In this document: positions 62,411 through 64,000 of the stretch, in pieces | Layout of the letters: the number at the start of each line of letters is the position of its first letter | Numbering within the stretch: the stretch's first letter is position 1 | Assembly (NCBI RefSeq): GCF_000204645.1 | Contig: NC_015422.1 | Location: 4,434,501 to 4,498,500, forward strand | Origin: Alicycliphilus denitrificans K601 | GTDB lineage: Bacteria > Pseudomonadota > Gammaproteobacteria > Burkholderiales > Burkholderiaceae_C | Length of the DNA stretch: 64,000 bases | Reading direction: 5' to 3' | Translations under genes and position numbers: made by a program | Notes under the pieces: generated by a model | What the model was told of the DNA's origin: nothing | What the model saw: only the letters and a program-made list of their open reading frames with translations | The model's database searches: none

Positions 62411-63400
62411 ATGCACCCTCTTCTCCGGCGCGCCGCCACCGCTGCGGCCATGCTGCTGACCACCGCCTCGGCACTCGCCCAGGCCACCGACTGGCCCAGG
62501 CAGCCCATCACCCTGATCATGGGCTTTCCGGCCGGCTCGGGCGTGGACGTGGTGGCGCGCGCGGTGCAAGAGCCCCTGAGCCAGAAGCTCGGCCAGCCCG
62601 TGATCATCGACTACAAGTCCGGCGCGGCCGGCAACATCGCCAGCGAGTACGTGGCCCATGCCAGGCCCGATGGCTACACGCTCGCCTTCGGCACGGCGGC
62701 CACACACGGCAGCAACGCGGCCCTGTACAAGAACCTGCCCTTCGACGTGGAGGCCGACTTCGTGCCCGTGGGCCCGCTGATCGACGTCTCCAACGTGCTC
62801 ACCATCAACCCGAACGTGATCGACGCGAAGAACCTCAAGGAGTTCGTCGAGATCGTCAAGGCCAACCCCGGCAAGTACAACTACGCCTCCACCGGCAACG
62901 GCACGGGCACGCACATGGCGTTCGCCGAGTTCAATGCGCGCCTGGGCCTGAACATGGTCCACGTGCCCTACAAGGGCGGCCCCGAGGCCATCACCTCGGT
63001 GCTGCGCGGCGAGACCTGCTGCATCATGAACCAGGTGCAGACCGTGCTGCCGCACTACAAGGCTGGCCGCGTGCGCCTGCTGGGCGTGACCACGGCCAAG
63101 CCCGTGGCAGCCGTGCAGGAGGTGCCCACCATCGCGTCCAGCGGCCTGCCCGGCACCCAGGGCTTCGACAGCTCGATCTGGTTCGGCATCTTCGCGCCCA
63201 AGGGCACGGACGCCGCCGTGGTGCACAAGCTGAGCACCGCGCTGCGCCAGGTGCTGGAGCAGCCCGAGCTGCGCCAACGCTTCGAGTCGCAGGGCAACGC
63301 GGTGCGCATAGAGACGCCCGAGCAGTTCCGCCAGACTGTACGCAAGGACCGCGCCAAGTGGGCGCAGGTGGTCAAGGACGCGAAAATCAGCATCAACTGA
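62411..63400 (+). CDS. Bug (TctC-like) tripartite tricarboxylate transporter receptor
   Basis: 329 residues. Signal peptide (RRAATAAAMLLTTASALAQA) followed by WPRQPITLIMGFPAGSGVDV and VIIDYKSGAAGNIASEYVAH, a somewhat divergent Bug opening with GFPAGSGVDVVARA. AAGGAAA precedes ATG 62411. The leader contains ATATGCATAT (62302-62311), a perfect palindrome, and A/T-rich sequence that may be the promoter. The flavoprotein gene starts 22 bp downstream, so the two probably act on the same imported compound. Confidence 0.92.
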   Translation: MHPLLRRAATAAAMLLTTASALAQATDWPRQPITLIMGFPAGSGVDVVARAVQEPLSQKLGQPVIIDYKSGAAGNIASEYVAHARPDGYTLAFGTAATHGSNAALYKNLPFDVEADFVPVGPLIDVSNVLTINPNVIDAKNLKEFVEIVKANPGKYNYASTGNGTGTHMAFAEFNARLGLNMVHVPYKGGPEAITSVLRGETCCIMNQVQTVLPHYKAGRVRLLGVTTAKPVAAVQEVPTIASSGLPGTQGFDSSIWFGIFAPKGTDAAVVHKLSTALRQVLEQPELRQRFESQGNAVRIETPEQFRQTVRKDRAKWAQVVKDAKISIN

Positions 63401-63422
63401 CCACCCCGCACCCGCACCTTCC

Positions 63423-64000
63423 ATGTCTGTTTCGCCCCCCATGGGAATGGCCGGCCTGGCCGCCCTCGAAGAACGCCTCGCGCACGACCTGCTGACCCTC
63501 AACTGGCGCGCCCGCCCCTGGCTGCCCACCCGCAGCCACGGCGGGCAGGCCGTCATCGACGTGCTCGTCATCGGCGCCGGCCAGGCGGGCCTGGCGGCCA
63601 GCATGGCGCTGGCGCAGCAGGGCGTGGCCGCCGTGCTGCTGGACCGAGCCCCCGCCGACTACGAGGGCCCCTGGGCCACCACGGCGCGCATGGAGACCCT
63701 GCGCTCGCCCAAGGAGCTCACCGGCCCCGCGCTGGGCGTGCCGTCGCTCACCTTCCGCGCCTGGTTCGAGGCCCAGTGGGGCCGCGATGCCTGGGACGCG
63801 CTCGACAAAATCCCGCGCCTGCAGTGGATGGATTACCTGCGCTGGTACCGCCGCGTGACCGGGGCCGACGTGCGCAACGGGCATGCCGCCACGGCCGTGC
63901 GCCCGCGCGCCGACGGCCTGGTGGAAGTGGACGTGCAGGCCCCCGCGGGCCACGCCACCTGGCTGGCGCGCCGCGTGGTGCTGGCCACGGGCCGCGACGG
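63423..64000 (+). CDS. FAD-dependent NAD(P)-binding oxidoreductase, N-terminal part (truncated by window end)
   Basis: The frame is open from ATG 63423 to the last base, 192 residues so far. VIDVLVIGAGQAGLAASMAL (about 48-67) is a clear FAD Rossmann motif, and YEGPWATTARMETLRSPKEL resembles flavin-containing monooxygenases. RRVVLATGRDG near the window end is the typical ATG motif of such enzymes. The remainder, including the NADPH site, lies beyond the window. With the Bug receptor it probably starts a small catabolic operon. Substrate unknown. Confidence 0.85.
   Translation, partial: MSVSPPMGMAGLAALEERLAHDLLTLNWRARPWLPTRSHGGQAVIDVLVIGAGQAGLAASMALAQQGVAAVLLDRAPADYEGPWATTARMETLRSPKELTGPALGVPSLTFRAWFEAQWGRDAWDALDKIPRLQWMDYLRWYRRVTGADVRNGHAATAVRPRADGLVEVDVQAPAGHATWLARRVVLATGRD

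Overview
The window reads as chromosomal DNA of a very GC-rich betaproteobacterium, most likely a member of the Comamonadaceae (Acidovorax/Alicycliphilus/Comamonas type). This rests on the strong G/C third-position bias, four Bug (TctC-like) periplasmic receptors, the gene types (Liv transporter plus acyl-CoA genes, Gram-negative porin, TfdB-like hydroxylase) and a recurrent intergenic palindrome. The genus assignment is inference. I see no rRNA, tRNA, CRISPR array, insertion sequence or phage gene.

Layout. 1-7.1 kb: tail of a DMT exporter, then a plus-strand amino/keto-acid cluster (aminotransferase, PhzF, PLP dehydratase, cyclase-family hydrolase, orphan Liv-type binding protein, PRISE-like reductase). 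7.1-9.1 kb: histidine phosphatase convergent with a membrane diguanylate cyclase. 9.1-12.5 kb: probable copper group (DUF1775/YcnI, TonB receptor, DUF2946). 12.5-14.4 kb: creatininase and Bug receptor. 14.5-17.4 kb: DsbD-type reductase and redoxin; then a TauE/SafE transporter, an L,D-transpeptidase, hemE and priA. The 615-bp hemE-priA gap is AT-rich and holds four DnaA-box-like sites.

23.4-32.9 kb: one long minus-strand operon, livG-livH-livM-livK-livF-acyl-CoA ligase-enoyl-CoA hydratase-thiolase, divergent from a TetR regulator across a palindromic operator; it looks like uptake plus beta-oxidation-type degradation of an acyl or aromatic acid. 32.9-37.6 kb: AEC transporter, Rep helicase, small lipoprotein, outer-membrane phospholipase A. 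37.6-46.4 kb: a six-gene minus-strand operon (porin, FAH hydrolase, TfdB-like phenol hydroxylase, extradiol dioxygenase, sulfatase, formylglycine-generating enzyme) divergent from a GntR regulator. Together these could import an aryl sulfate ester, desulfate it, hydroxylate the phenol, cleave the ring and hydrolyse the product. 46.6-50.4 kb: small housekeeping genes (unknown 128-aa protein, universal stress protein, tgt, zinc-ribbon membrane protein, PAS protein).

50.8-55.2 kb: second organic-acid cluster (hydroxyacid-type dehydrogenase, two Bug receptors, RraA-type aldolase) with a convergent GntR regulator. 55.2-57.2 kb: LplT-acyltransferase fusion. 57.4-62.2 kb: FtsH paralogue, two different phosphoribosyltransferases, an alpha/beta hydrolase and a zinc alcohol dehydrogenase, which look like an accessory stress island. 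The window ends with another Bug receptor and the start of a flavoprotein.

Two signals cross gene boundaries. First, a roughly 50-bp palindromic repeat with a GATAGC head and AGCGCTT-type arms occurs many times between genes and apparently inside two signal-peptide coding segments. Second, a nACAAT/GATAAT hexamer sits 7-8 bases before at least six start codons that lack a Shine-Dalgarno sequence, which suggests leaderless transcripts.
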